Position numbers and translations under genes: made by a program. 18,608 bases of DNA from SYIM01 sp041182885 (lineage in GTDB: Bacteria; Pseudomonadota; Gammaproteobacteria; Burkholderiales; Burkholderiaceae_E): the NCBI GenBank assembly GCA_049423065.1, contig JBMSQB010000088.1, positions 1 to 18,608 of the forward strand, written 5' to 3'. The notes under the pieces were generated by a model that ran no database searches, had not been told where the DNA came from, and saw nothing but the letters and a program-made list of their open reading frames with translations. This document shows, in pieces, positions 7,229 to 15,183 of the stretch (the first letter of the stretch is position 1; every line of letters begins with the position of its first letter).

Positions 7229-8238
7229 GCGTCGACGCTCACGCGCGGATCGACCACGAGATAGAGAAGATCGACCAGCAGATTGACGAACACGAACAAC
7301 ACGCCCATGGTGAGCACGAAGCCCTGCACCGGCGCGTAGTCGCTTGCCGTGAGCGCATCAATTGCGTAGCTGCCAATGCCGGGCCAGCCGAACACCTTTT
7401 CCACAATCACGCTGCCGCCCAACATGAAGCCGAACACCATGCCGAGCGTGGTGATCACCGGCAGGAGCGCGTTGCGCAACGCGTAGGCAAACAGCACGGT
7501 GATGGGCGTGAGCCCGGAGGCGCGCGCGGTGCGGATGAAGTCGGATCCGAGCACGCCCAGCATCGATGCCCGGGTCATGCGCGCAATCGGCGCCAGAACG
7601 AAAATTGCCATGGTGGCCACGGGTAACGAAAGCTGCTTCATCGCCGCCCACCAGACCGCGCCCTCGCGAGCAATCAGCGAATCGATCAGCAGAAAACCGG
7701 TTATCGTGGGGGGCGCCGAAAACATCGGGTCGAGGCGCCCCATCGGCGAAGGTGCCCAGCCAAGCAGGTAGTAGAAGAAGTAGGCAAGGAGCAGCCCGGT
7801 GAAGAAGGTGGGAAGCGACACGCCGGCGGTCGTGATCACCCGGCAGACCTGATCAATCCAGCTGCCCTGCCTGACCGCGGCGAGCACGCCTAGCGGCACT
7901 GCGATCGCACAGGCCACCACGAGCGCGACCAGCACGATCTCGAGCGACGCGGGCAGCCGCTGCGCGATTTCAGTGAGCACCGGCTGCCCTGTCGTGAGTG
8001 ACAGGCCTAGCTCACCGCGCCCCAGATCGCCGAGGTAGCGCAGGAACTGCTCGGCCAGCGAACGGTCAAGCCCGAGTTGTCGCCGCACCTGCTCGATCGC
8101 CTCGGCGGTCGCCGCGCCCCCGGCAAAATAGGCCGCCGGATCCCCGGGCAGGGCGCGGGTGAGAATGAAGGTGATCACCACGACGCCGAACAGACTCGGC
8201 ACCGCGGCGATCAGGCGCCTGGCGATCAGTCGCAACAT
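7225..8238 (-). CDS. Dipeptide/oligopeptide-type ABC transporter permease (DppB/OppB-like)
   Basis: The 337-residue inner-membrane protein starts with the OppB/DppB N-terminal helix (about 9-28) followed by RALPGDPAAYF (29-39), a hallmark of that permease subfamily. Hydrophobic helices follow at about 95-125, 135-160, 200-225, 255-280 and 300-325. The EAA-type loop reads RASGLTPITVLFAYALRNAL at about 238-257, with Leu/Ala-rich flanks. The C-terminus LYLVVDPRV is typical for the family. No strong Shine-Dalgarno sequence precedes ATG 8238; it lies 35 bp after the binding-protein stop, downstream of a short stem-loop. It pairs with the DppC-like permease. Confidence 0.94.
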   Translation of the reverse strand: MLRLIARRLIAAVPSLFGVVVITFILTRALPGDPAAYFAGGAATAEAIEQVRRQLGLDRSLAEQFLRYLGDLGRGELGLSLTTGQPVLTEIAQRLPASLEIVLVALVVACAIAVPLGVLAAVRQGSWIDQVCRVITTAGVSLPTFFTGLLLAYFFYYLLGWAPSPMGRLDPMFSAPPTITGFLLIDSLIAREGAVWWAAMKQLSLPVATMAIFVLAPIARMTRASMLGVLGSDFIRTARASGLTPITVLFAYALRNALLPVITTLGMVFGFMLGGSVIVEKVFGWPGIGSYAIDALTASDYAPVQGFVLTMGVLFVFVNLLVDLLYLVVDPRVSVDA

Positions 8239-8254
8239 GGCGTGCTGGGGGCTG

Positions 8255-8276
8255 TGAGCGTTCGGACCACCGCTCA
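8255..8276 (-). other. Stem-loop between binding-protein and permease genes
   Basis: TGAGCG and CGCTCA form a perfect 6-bp inverted repeat around a 10-nt loop. On the minus strand one arm begins with the stop codon of the substrate-binding protein gene. Small hairpins at this position in ABC importer operons often protect the upstream mRNA or reduce read-through, making more binding protein than permease. The short stem means this is only a suggestion. Confidence 0.3.
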
Positions 8277-9884
8277 GCCCTTCGACAGTTGCCGGTAATC
8301 GGGCTGCAGATGGAACCAGTACATGTAGCCCTGCACATCGCGCCGCATGGCGACGTCCATGGTGGGCTGCAGGAGCGGTACCCGCGGCACTTCATCGTAG
8401 GCGATCTGGATCATCTCCTTGACCGCGCCTTCGTAGACCGAGCGCTCGTTCGCGAACTGCGCGGTCGTGATCAGCTTGTCGAGCGCAGGGTTCTTGTAAC
8501 TCATCGTGTTGAATACCGCGTCCTGGCTGTGATAGCACCAGAAGAAGAAATATTCCGGGTAATCAAGCCAGCCGCCGAAGCGGTTGACGATCATCGGCAT
8601 GTCCTTCTTCAGAAGCGCCGCACGCCATGTGGCGCCCGGGATCTTGTTGATCTGCGCCTTGATCCCGATCGAAGCAAGCGATTCCTGAATCAGCACCGTC
8701 ATCGGTTCGCCGATGGTCGCCCCCCCAAGATCGAAACTGATCGTGGTTTCGAAGCCGTTCGCGTAACCCGCCTCGGCGAGCAGCGCGCGCGCCTTGGCAA
8801 CATCGGTTGAATAACCTGTGGCTTGCGGCCACGCAATGCTGGACACCTTGGAAGACCCGCCGTAGAGCTTGGCCGCGCGCTTGTAGATGGCGTTGTCGAA
8901 CAGCTTGTCGTAGGGCAGCACCCAGGCCACGGCCTGGCGCACCTTGGGGTTGTTGAACGGCGGCTTGGTAACGTTCATCCCAAGATAGAACATCGAGTTT
9001 TCGATCGGCATCGAGGTGACCTTCACAGCCGAGGTTTCCGATGAGAGCTCGGAGAAATCCTTGGGCGGCAGGTCGTAGGTGATGTCGATATCGCCCTTCA
9101 CGAGAAGCGCCCGCCGGTTGCCGGCATTGGGCACATCGCGTTGCACGATCCGGCGCAGTTTGGGCATCGGCCCACAGGTCCAGTTGTCGTTTCGTACGTA
9201 GATGATCTCCTGGCCAGGCTTCCAGGATTCCACCCGGTAGGCACCGCCACCCGCGGTGTTGTTGCGTGTCCAGTTGAGGCCCCAGGGGTCTTGCGCCGTG
9301 ACATGCTTCTTGACCAGTTCGCTGTTGAAGATCGAAGGCACCGGCACCGCGAGATCGGGCATGGAGAGCTTGTCCTTCTGCAGGAACTTCACCCGGAAGG
9401 TCAGGTCATCGACCACCTCGAACTGCTCGGGCTTGGAGAGCGAGCCTGCCGCCATCTGGAAGGTGGGAAAGCCGCCCACGCTCACCGCGCGGTCGAAACT
9501 CCATTTCACATCTCTGGCGGTGACCGGCGTGCCATCGTGAAAGCGCGCGTTCGCGCGCAGCTTGAAGGTGACCGACATGCCATCCGGGGCCATCTGCCAG
9601 CTTTCTGCGAGCTCGGGTTCGAGCTTGTCGCGGTCATAGACCACCCGACCGTCCGGCAATGTCTTCCGGCCATAGGTCATCAGCCGGTCATAGCAGATCC
9701 AGCTCACGCCGTACGCCGGGCGATTCGCGCCTACGGTGTGGATGTCGAGCGAATTGGGCCCGAATTCATTGGCAACGACCAGCACGTCGGCTGGGCGTGA
9801 CTGGGCATGAGCGGCCAGCGGAAGCCCGCTGCCCAAGGCCATTGATCCTGCGGCGGTCTGCGAAATGAATTGCCTGCGATCCAT
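8274..9884 (-). CDS. ABC transporter substrate-binding protein, family 5 (SBP_bac_5), Tat-like signal
   Basis: The 536-residue product belongs to the peptide/nickel/opine binding-protein family (DppA/OppA type). It captures the solute in the periplasm and delivers it to the DppB/DppC-like channel. The N-terminus has a twin-arginine pattern, DRRQFIS at 2-8, a modest hydrophobic stretch and a likely cleavage site AHA/Q at 27/28. Family features include LEPELAESWQMAPDGMSVTFKL in pieces (about 76-97), RFHDGTPVTARDVKWSF (about 101-117), and the late KVRQAVAWVLPYDKL region. An ATG four codons upstream (9896) is possible, but ATG 9884 has GGAG six bases ahead and places the RR correctly. It lies 33 bp after the allophanate hydrolase stop. 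The ligand cannot be deduced; a ureido or amide-type compound is an inference from the neighbour. Confidence 0.93.
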   Translation of the reverse strand: MDRRQFISQTAAGSMALGSGLPLAAHAQSRPADVLVVANEFGPNSLDIHTVGANRPAYGVSWICYDRLMTYGRKTLPDGRVVYDRDKLEPELAESWQMAPDGMSVTFKLRANARFHDGTPVTARDVKWSFDRAVSVGGFPTFQMAAGSLSKPEQFEVVDDLTFRVKFLQKDKLSMPDLAVPVPSIFNSELVKKHVTAQDPWGLNWTRNNTAGGGAYRVESWKPGQEIIYVRNDNWTCGPMPKLRRIVQRDVPNAGNRRALLVKGDIDITYDLPPKDFSELSSETSAVKVTSMPIENSMFYLGMNVTKPPFNNPKVRQAVAWVLPYDKLFDNAIYKRAAKLYGGSSKVSSIAWPQATGYSTDVAKARALLAEAGYANGFETTISFDLGGATIGEPMTVLIQESLASIGIKAQINKIPGATWRAALLKKDMPMIVNRFGGWLDYPEYFFFWCYHSQDAVFNTMSYKNPALDKLITTAQFANERSVYEGAVKEMIQIAYDEVPRVPLLQPTMDVAMRRDVQGYMYWFHLQPDYRQLSKG

Positions 9885-9917
9885 GATGGGCTCCATGAAG
9901 GGTTGAGAGGGAACGGG

Positions 9918-11783
9918 TCAGGAAACTCGAGCGGTCTGCGCAAGACCGGGCGAGGGGTTGGGGACAGTCGGGGCGGCGCTGCGCGAGGCCAGATAGCCGC
10001 GCCAGCCACCAAAAGCGGATATGTCCGTCGCACCGTGAAGGCCGGCGGCCTCGCAGAGAAAACCATGCACGCGCTCGCCGTTCGCAAGCTCGACCGTGCC
10101 CAGCCCCAGCGGTGAAGGGATCAGCGCAAGAAAGCTACCGACCTCGGTCACGGGCACATTCCAGACCTCGACGTCCAGCGCAACGCCGTGTTCGTCGACC
10201 CGGACCATGCCTGGCCGCGCAGGCGCCGCACCGGCGAGCGCATAAAGCCGGTAGCGGGGAGCGGTTTGGGTTCGTTCACGAAGCACGGCTCGTCGCTCGG
10301 TCAGCTGCCGGTTGAGCGGCAGACCCGACATGTGGGCGCCCACTGCAGCGATCGGCATGGTTGCCTCGACTGCGGGCGCAGGATGGGGCGGGGACTCGTC
10401 GGGTGCACGCTGCGTGAAGGCTGCCTCCCACGTGCGGGCCCAGTGCGCGAGCGCTGCATCATCATTGGCGCGTGCAATAAACGTGACACCGAACGGCAGG
10501 CCGGTGGCGCTCAGCCCGGCCGGGACGGCAAGCGCGCACCAGCCGAGCAGGTTCACAAAATTGGTGAACTGGCCCAGTTCGGCGTTGACGCCAATCGGGT
10601 CAGCGGCCAGCGCCGCATGACTGGGATGGCGAGGGGCAGTAGGCACCATGAGAATGTCGGCATCGGCCCACAGTGCATTCAGCGCCTGACGTGCACGCTG
10701 CAACTGGTACTGCGCCTGGAAAGTCGCCACAGCGTCAAACTGGCGGGCCCGCCCGATCACAGCCGCCACGGTGGGATCCATTGCCTCGGGCTGCGACTCG
10801 ATCAGCGTGCGCACCACCGAGTAGCGCTCGGCCACCCAGGGCCCCTCATAGAGCAGTCGTGCCACCTGATAAAGCGGTTCGAGATCGATCGGGGTCACCG
10901 AGTCAGCCAGGGGGGCGATGGTGTCGAGCGCGCGCGTCCAGCCCGCGCCGTATCCGTCATGCGCAAGCGCCAGCCCCTCCGGCACCAGCACCCGCGGCCT
11001 GACGCCTTCAAAGCGCGCCCGCCCGGGAAGGAACGCGGAATATTCGTCGGCAGTGTCGGCGCCCTCGATCACGGCAAGCACTGCGGCGGCATCGTCCACG
11101 GTATGCGCAAAGATCGACACACAATCCAGCGTGCGACAGGCGGGCAATACACCCGCTGTGCTGACCCGCCCCGGCGTAGGCTTCAAACCCACCAGACCGT
11201 TGAAGCCCGCCGGAATCCGACCCGAGCCCGCCGTATCGGTTCCGAGTGCAAACAGCACCTCACCGCGCGCCACCGCCACCGCCGAGCCTGAACTTGATCC
11301 ACCGCTGACATGCGGCGGGCTGCACACGCTGGAGGGCGCACCGAACGGCGACCGCGCCCCCACCAGGCCGGTGGCGAACTGGTCGAGGTTGGTCTTGCCG
11401 AACAGCACCGCACCGGCATCGAGCAGCTTTTGCACCACGGTGGCGCTTTGTTCCGGCGTCTTGGCGAAGGCCGGACAGGCCGCCGTGGTCGGCATGCCGG
11501 CGGCGTCGATGTTGTCCTTGACCGCAAAGGGCGTACCGAAAAGCGGGTAGGCAGCGATCAGTGCCGCGCGGTCGGCGAACTGTCTCGACAGCGCATTCAG
11601 CGCGTCGATCCGCTCGGCGAGCGCGGGCAGATCGGCGAGGTGAATCCAGGCGGCAGGCGCCCGATCCGCGGCGAGCCGGGCATGACGTGCGCGGAGCAGT
11701 GCGCCGACATCGGCGCCCGCGAGCAGCGCGGCCCGCCAGGCACGCAAATCGATCAATCGAGCTTCGTCAACAGCAAGAGACAT
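9918..11783 (-). CDS. atzF: Allophanate hydrolase (amidase signature family, two-domain)
   Basis: This 621-residue cytosolic enzyme hydrolyses allophanate (N-carboxyurea), giving ammonia and CO2. Residues 1-460 form the amidase-signature domain with an intact Ser-cisSer-Lys triad: Lys89 in FAVKDNID, Ser163 in SGGSSSGS (160-167) and Ser187 in GTDTAGSGRIPAGFNG (181-196). Residues about 477-600 form the extra C-terminal domain that marks allophanate hydrolases of the AtzF/DUR1,2 type, with VGAHMSGLPLNRQL (481-494, His484), RYRLYAL, EVWNVP and DISAFGGWRGYLA (587-599). The last 20 residues are a low-complexity tail. ATG 11783 begins the family N-terminus; the frame continues 129 codons upstream into the leuS leader and leuS itself, which I regard as a shadow. 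No clear Shine-Dalgarno sequence is seen. The gene leads the transporter operon. Urea carboxylase, biuret hydrolase and AtzE-like partners are absent nearby. I assign the function with high, and the symbol with moderate, confidence. Confidence 0.92.
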   Translation of the reverse strand: MSLAVDEARLIDLRAWRAALLAGADVGALLRARHARLAADRAPAAWIHLADLPALAERIDALNALSRQFADRAALIAAYPLFGTPFAVKDNIDAAGMPTTAACPAFAKTPEQSATVVQKLLDAGAVLFGKTNLDQFATGLVGARSPFGAPSSVCSPPHVSGGSSSGSAVAVARGEVLFALGTDTAGSGRIPAGFNGLVGLKPTPGRVSTAGVLPACRTLDCVSIFAHTVDDAAAVLAVIEGADTADEYSAFLPGRARFEGVRPRVLVPEGLALAHDGYGAGWTRALDTIAPLADSVTPIDLEPLYQVARLLYEGPWVAERYSVVRTLIESQPEAMDPTVAAVIGRARQFDAVATFQAQYQLQRARQALNALWADADILMVPTAPRHPSHAALAADPIGVNAELGQFTNFVNLLGWCALAVPAGLSATGLPFGVTFIARANDDAALAHWARTWEAAFTQRAPDESPPHPAPAVEATMPIAAVGAHMSGLPLNRQLTERRAVLRERTQTAPRYRLYALAGAAPARPGMVRVDEHGVALDVEVWNVPVTEVGSFLALIPSPLGLGTVELANGERVHGFLCEAAGLHGATDISAFGGWRGYLASRSAAPTVPNPSPGLAQTARVS

Positions 11784-11811
11784 GGGATTCGAACCAGAAT
11801 GGTGCACAGTG

Positions 11812-11821
11812 TTGTATACAA
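11812..11821. promoter_or_regulatory. Perfect palindrome TTGTATACAA, candidate GntR/FCD operator
   Basis: The 10-bp palindrome has the central GTATAC pattern typical of operators bound by GntR regulators of the FCD subfamily (general form xxGT-nn-ACxx). It lies 28 bp before the allophanate hydrolase ATG in an AT-richer patch of the 183-bp divergent gap. Its TATACA half could also serve as a -10 element reading into the operon, in which case a bound regulator would block RNA polymerase. The GntR gene that ends this same operon is the obvious candidate ligand-responsive protein. Confidence 0.6.
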
Positions 11822-11930
11822 GCTTGGACGCATGCAGAACTCGTGCCAGCCCCAACCGGCGACAGGGCAGTCGGCCATTGCATGCCGGCCCCGCGGCCGG
11901 ACGCTCCGGGCCATCCGACAGCGAACCCGC

Positions 11931-11936
11931 TAAACT
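11931..11936 (+). promoter_or_regulatory. Possible -10 box of the leuS promoter
   Basis: TAAACT sits 30 bp before the leuS ATG and would give a leader of about 20-25 nt. No convincing -35 element is visible 16-18 bp upstream. The rest of the 183-bp gap (11784-11966) holds the GntR-type palindrome and a GC-rich inverted repeat, CCGGCC-CCGC-GGCCGG (11885-11900). I see no riboswitch or small gene in it. Confidence 0.3.
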
Positions 11937-11966
11937 CGAGGGTTTCCCAGAGCCCGGTTCCCAGTC

Positions 11967-14633
11967 ATGCAAGAGAAGTACGACGCAGGCGCGATCGAGC
12001 GCGCCGCCCAACAGCACTGGCAGTCGATCGACGCCTATCGTGCGATCGAACACGACCCCCGCTTCCCCAAGGGCAAGTTCTATGCATGCTCCATGCTGCC
12101 CTACCCGTCGGGCAAGCTTCACATGGGCCATGTGCGCAACTACACCATCAACGATGTGATGTACCGGCACCTGCGCATGCAGGGCTGGAACGTGCTCATG
12201 CCCATGGGATGGGATGCCTTCGGCCTGCCGGCCGAAAACGCTGCAATGAAGAACAACGTAGCGCCAGCGAAATGGACCTGGGACAACATCGCCTACATGA
12301 AGAAGCAGATGCAGGCGATGGGTCTGGCAATTGACTGGAGCCGCGAGGTCGCCACCTGCTCACCCGATTACTACCGCTGGAATCAGTGGCTGTTCCTCAA
12401 GATGCTCGAACACGGCATCGCTTACCTGAAGAACGGTATCGTCAACTGGGATCCGGTCGACCAGACCGTGCTCGCCAACGAGCAGGTGATCGATGGCCGC
12501 GGATGGCGCTCGGGCGCGGTGGTGGAAAAGCGCGAGATCCCGATGTACTACCTGGGCATCACCCGCTACGCCGACGAACTGCTCTCCGATCTGTCAGGCC
12601 TGGGCTGGCCAGAGCGGGTCAAGGTGATGCAGGAAAACTGGATCAGCCGCTCGACCGGTGTTCGGTTTGCATTCCCGCACGACATTCGCGATGCCGCGGG
12701 CCAACTGGTGGGCGATGGCAAGCTCCATGTGTTCACGACGCGCGCCGACACCATCATGGGTGTCACCTTCGTGGCGGTCGCCCCGGAACATCCGCTCGCT
12801 ACGGTCGCCGCGGCACGCAATCCCGAGATCGCTGCATTCATTGATGCCTGCAAGCAGGGGGGGGTCACCGAGGCCGAGCTTGCCACCCGCGACAAGGACG
12901 GCGTTCCCACTGGACTCTCCGTCGCCCACCCGCTGACCGGCGAGCCGATCGAGGTGTGGGTTGGCAACTATGTGCTCTACAGCTACGGCGATGGCGCAGT
13001 CATGGGTGTGCCGGCGCACGACGAGCGCGACTTCGCGTTCGCCCGCAAATTCGGTCTGCCGATTCGGCAGGTCATTGGAATTGACGGCGAGGATTTTCAC
13101 CAGGACACCTGGCAGCCCTGGTACGAAGACAAGCAGCGAGGACACTGTGTGCAGTCCGGCCGCTACGACGGGCTGGCCTTTGAAGCCGCGATCGAGGCTA
13201 TCGCCGGTGATCTGGCGGCCAAGGGCCTGGGCGAAAAGCGCATCCAGTACCGGCTGCGCGACTGGGGCATTTCGCGCCAGCGTTACTGGGGTACGCCGAT
13301 CCCCATTATTCACTGCGGCGACTGCGGTGCGGTGCCCGTGCCCTATGAACAGCTGCCCGTGGTGTTGCCCGAAGATCTGGTGCCCGACGGCAGCGGCAAC
13401 CCGCTTGCCCGGAATGAGGCGTTCCTGCGCTGCGCGTGTCCAAAATGCGGCAAGCCCGCGCGCCGCGAAACCGACACCATGGACACCTTCATCGATTCAT
13501 CCTGGTACTACATGCGCTACTGCTCGCCTGGCAACGATCAGGCAATGGTCGACGCGCGCAACGACTACTGGATGCCGATGGATCAATACATCGGCGGCAT
13601 CGAGCATGCGGTGCTGCACCTCCTTTACGCGCGCTTCTGGACCAAGGTGATGCGGGACATCACCGGCGACTTTCCGGGCGACGCATCGCGCGGACTGGTG
13701 AAATTCGGCGAACCCTTCCTGAATCTGCTCTGCCAGGGCATGGTGCTCAACCACATCTATTTCAGGAAGGCCGAGAAGGGTGGCACCGAATACTTCTGGC
13801 CTGATGACGTTGAAAACGTTCACGACGCGCGTGGCCAGGTCACCGGCGCACGCCTCAAGTCCGATGGCAGCGCCATCGAGTACGGCGGCGTGGGCACAAT
13901 GAGCAAGAGCAAGAACAACGGGGTCGATCCGCAATCGCTCATCGACCAGTATGGCGCCGACACCGCGCGTCTGTTCGTCATGTTTGCGTCGCCCCCAGAG
14001 CAGACGCTCGAGTGGTCCGGCACTGGCGTCGAGGGCGCGCACCGGTTCCTGCGCCGGCTCTGGACTGCTGCCCACAACCGTCACGCCGCGGTGGCGCGCG
14101 CCGACGGCGCGATCCCGGCTGCGCTCGACGATGCCCAGCGGGCGCTGCGCAGGGAAATTCACGCGATTCTCAGGCAGGCCGACTACGACTACCAGCGCAA
14201 GCAGTACAACACGGTGGTATCGGCCGCCATGAAGATGCTGAACGCGATTGAAGGCGCAAAGCTCACCGACTCGCCCGCCAGCGACGCGGTGCTTGCCGAG
14301 TCCCTGTCCATTCTCATCCGGGCGCTCTATCCGGTGGTGCCGCACATCACCCACGCGCTGTGGGTCGAGCTGGGCTTTGCCGGGCGCCACGGTGACCTGC
14401 TCGACGCAGGCTGGCCAATGGTCGACGAGTCGGCCCTGCAACAGGACCGCATCGAGCTTGTGCTGCAGATCAACGGCAAGGTGCGGGGCAGCGTGTCGGT
14501 TGACGCCACGGCCGATCGCACCGCCATCGAAGCCGCTGCCCTGGCAAGCGACATTTTCCTGCGCCATGCGGAGGGCCGCACCGCAAAGAAAGTGATTGTG
14601 GTGCCGGGCCGGCTGGTCAACGTGGTGATCTGA
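11967..14633 (+). CDS. leuS: Leucyl-tRNA synthetase
   Basis: This 888-residue class Ia aminoacyl-tRNA synthetase charges tRNA-Leu in the cytosol. It is full length for a bacterial LeuRS. The HIGH motif is HMGH at 52-55 in YPSGKLHMGHVRNYT. The CP1 editing domain carries the threonine-rich TTRADT (257-262; Thr262 matches the selectivity threonine Thr252 of E. coli) and the conserved Asp352 in PAHDERD. The leucine-specific and catalytic parts include YRLRDWGISRQRYWG and ETDTMDTFIDSSWYYMRY in pieces. The KMSKS loop reads TMSKS (644-648), with the catalytic second lysine kept. The C-terminal tRNA-binding domain ends KVIVVPGRLVNVVI. The gene heads a + strand housekeeping block and is divergent from the allophanate hydrolase operon. 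Confidence 0.98.
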   Translation: MQEKYDAGAIERAAQQHWQSIDAYRAIEHDPRFPKGKFYACSMLPYPSGKLHMGHVRNYTINDVMYRHLRMQGWNVLMPMGWDAFGLPAENAAMKNNVAPAKWTWDNIAYMKKQMQAMGLAIDWSREVATCSPDYYRWNQWLFLKMLEHGIAYLKNGIVNWDPVDQTVLANEQVIDGRGWRSGAVVEKREIPMYYLGITRYADELLSDLSGLGWPERVKVMQENWISRSTGVRFAFPHDIRDAAGQLVGDGKLHVFTTRADTIMGVTFVAVAPEHPLATVAAARNPEIAAFIDACKQGGVTEAELATRDKDGVPTGLSVAHPLTGEPIEVWVGNYVLYSYGDGAVMGVPAHDERDFAFARKFGLPIRQVIGIDGEDFHQDTWQPWYEDKQRGHCVQSGRYDGLAFEAAIEAIAGDLAAKGLGEKRIQYRLRDWGISRQRYWGTPIPIIHCGDCGAVPVPYEQLPVVLPEDLVPDGSGNPLARNEAFLRCACPKCGKPARRETDTMDTFIDSSWYYMRYCSPGNDQAMVDARNDYWMPMDQYIGGIEHAVLHLLYARFWTKVMRDITGDFPGDASRGLVKFGEPFLNLLCQGMVLNHIYFRKAEKGGTEYFWPDDVENVHDARGQVTGARLKSDGSAIEYGGVGTMSKSKNNGVDPQSLIDQYGADTARLFVMFASPPEQTLEWSGTGVEGAHRFLRRLWTAAHNRHAAVARADGAIPAALDDAQRALRREIHAILRQADYDYQRKQYNTVVSAAMKMLNAIEGAKLTDSPASDAVLAESLSILIRALYPVVPHITHALWVELGFAGRHGDLLDAGWPMVDESALQQDRIELVLQINGKVRGSVSVDATADRTAIEAAALASDIFLRHAEGRTAKKVIVVPGRLVNVVI

Positions 14634-14649
14634 GGCCAGGCTGCCCGCC

Positions 14650-15177
14650 TTGATACGTGCCACCCCCACCCTGCCGGATGCTGCGCGGCGATGCGCGCTG
14701 ATGGTTGCCGGCGCCACGCTCGCCGCGCTGGGGGGATGTGGCTTCCAGCTGCGCGGGGCAGCCCAGCTCCCGTTTCGCAAGCTCCACTCGGGCTTTGCGC
14801 GCAACTCCGCCATCGGTTCCGAGTTGCGTGCGCTCATCCGGGTAAACAGCGACACCACGATCGTTGAACGGGTCGATGAGGCCGACGCGCGCTTGGAGGT
14901 GCTGCATGAGCGGCGGGAGCGCGAAATTGTGGGCTTCACCAGCACCGGGCGGCCACGCGAATACCAGTTGCGGCTTCGAATCCGGATTCGGGTCACCGAT
15001 GCCAAGGGTCTGGAGTGGATGCCAGCGACCGAACTTGTGTTGCGGCGTGAAATCACCTCGAGCGATATCGAGGTGGTCAACCGTGCGCAGGAAGAAGAGT
15101 TGCTGTTCCGGGAGATGGAGTCTGATTTCGTCCAGCAGCTGCTGCGCAGACTGTCGGCGCTGAAGCCCAGAAGCTGA
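14650..15177 (+). CDS. lptE: LPS-assembly lipoprotein LptE
   Basis: This 175-residue outer-membrane lipoprotein plugs the LptD barrel and helps place lipopolysaccharide in the outer leaflet. The predicted lipobox is LGGC with Cys30, followed by GFQLRGAAQLPF (31-42), the typical LptE beginning after the lipid anchor. The body has the alternating beta-strand pattern of the family. I use the TTG start at 14650 because it supplies the positively charged n-region (Arg13-Arg14) before the hydrophobic segment. The in-frame ATG at 14701 would leave a 12-residue signal without basic residues. The gene sits 16 bp after leuS and 6 bp before holA, and leuS-lptE-holA is a recurrent proteobacterial order. 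Confidence 0.9.
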   Translation: MIRATPTLPDAARRCALMVAGATLAALGGCGFQLRGAAQLPFRKLHSGFARNSAIGSELRALIRVNSDTTIVERVDEADARLEVLHERREREIVGFTSTGRPREYQLRLRIRIRVTDAKGLEWMPATELVLRREITSSDIEVVNRAQEEELLFREMESDFVQQLLRRLSALKPRS

Positions 15178-15183
15178 GCGGCC

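Noticed and set aside
10188..11291. 367-residue open frame antisense to the allophanate hydrolase gene
   Set aside because: Same reasoning: composition typical of a shadow and no recognisable motif.
11784..11796. T-arm-like GGTTCGAATCCC on the minus strand just before the allophanate hydrolase ATG, resembling a tRNA 3' end or an attachment site
   Set aside because: The five flanking bases on each side do not pair as a T stem (only two pairs form), no acceptor or anticodon arm is found around it, and no integrase is present.
11885..11900. CCGGCC-CCGC-GGCCGG hairpin as a terminator or operator
   Set aside because: Perfect 6-bp arms but all G and C, no T tract, and in the leader of two divergent genes; such repeats arise by chance at this base composition.
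11784..11966. Possible guanidine (ykkC) or other riboswitch before the allophanate hydrolase gene
   Set aside because: The leader available between the presumed start near 11808 and the ATG is only about 25 nt, and no conserved riboswitch core is seen.
11784..12170. 129-codon N-terminal extension of the allophanate hydrolase frame
   Set aside because: It runs through the intergenic region and antisense to leuS; the family N-terminus begins at ATG 11783.
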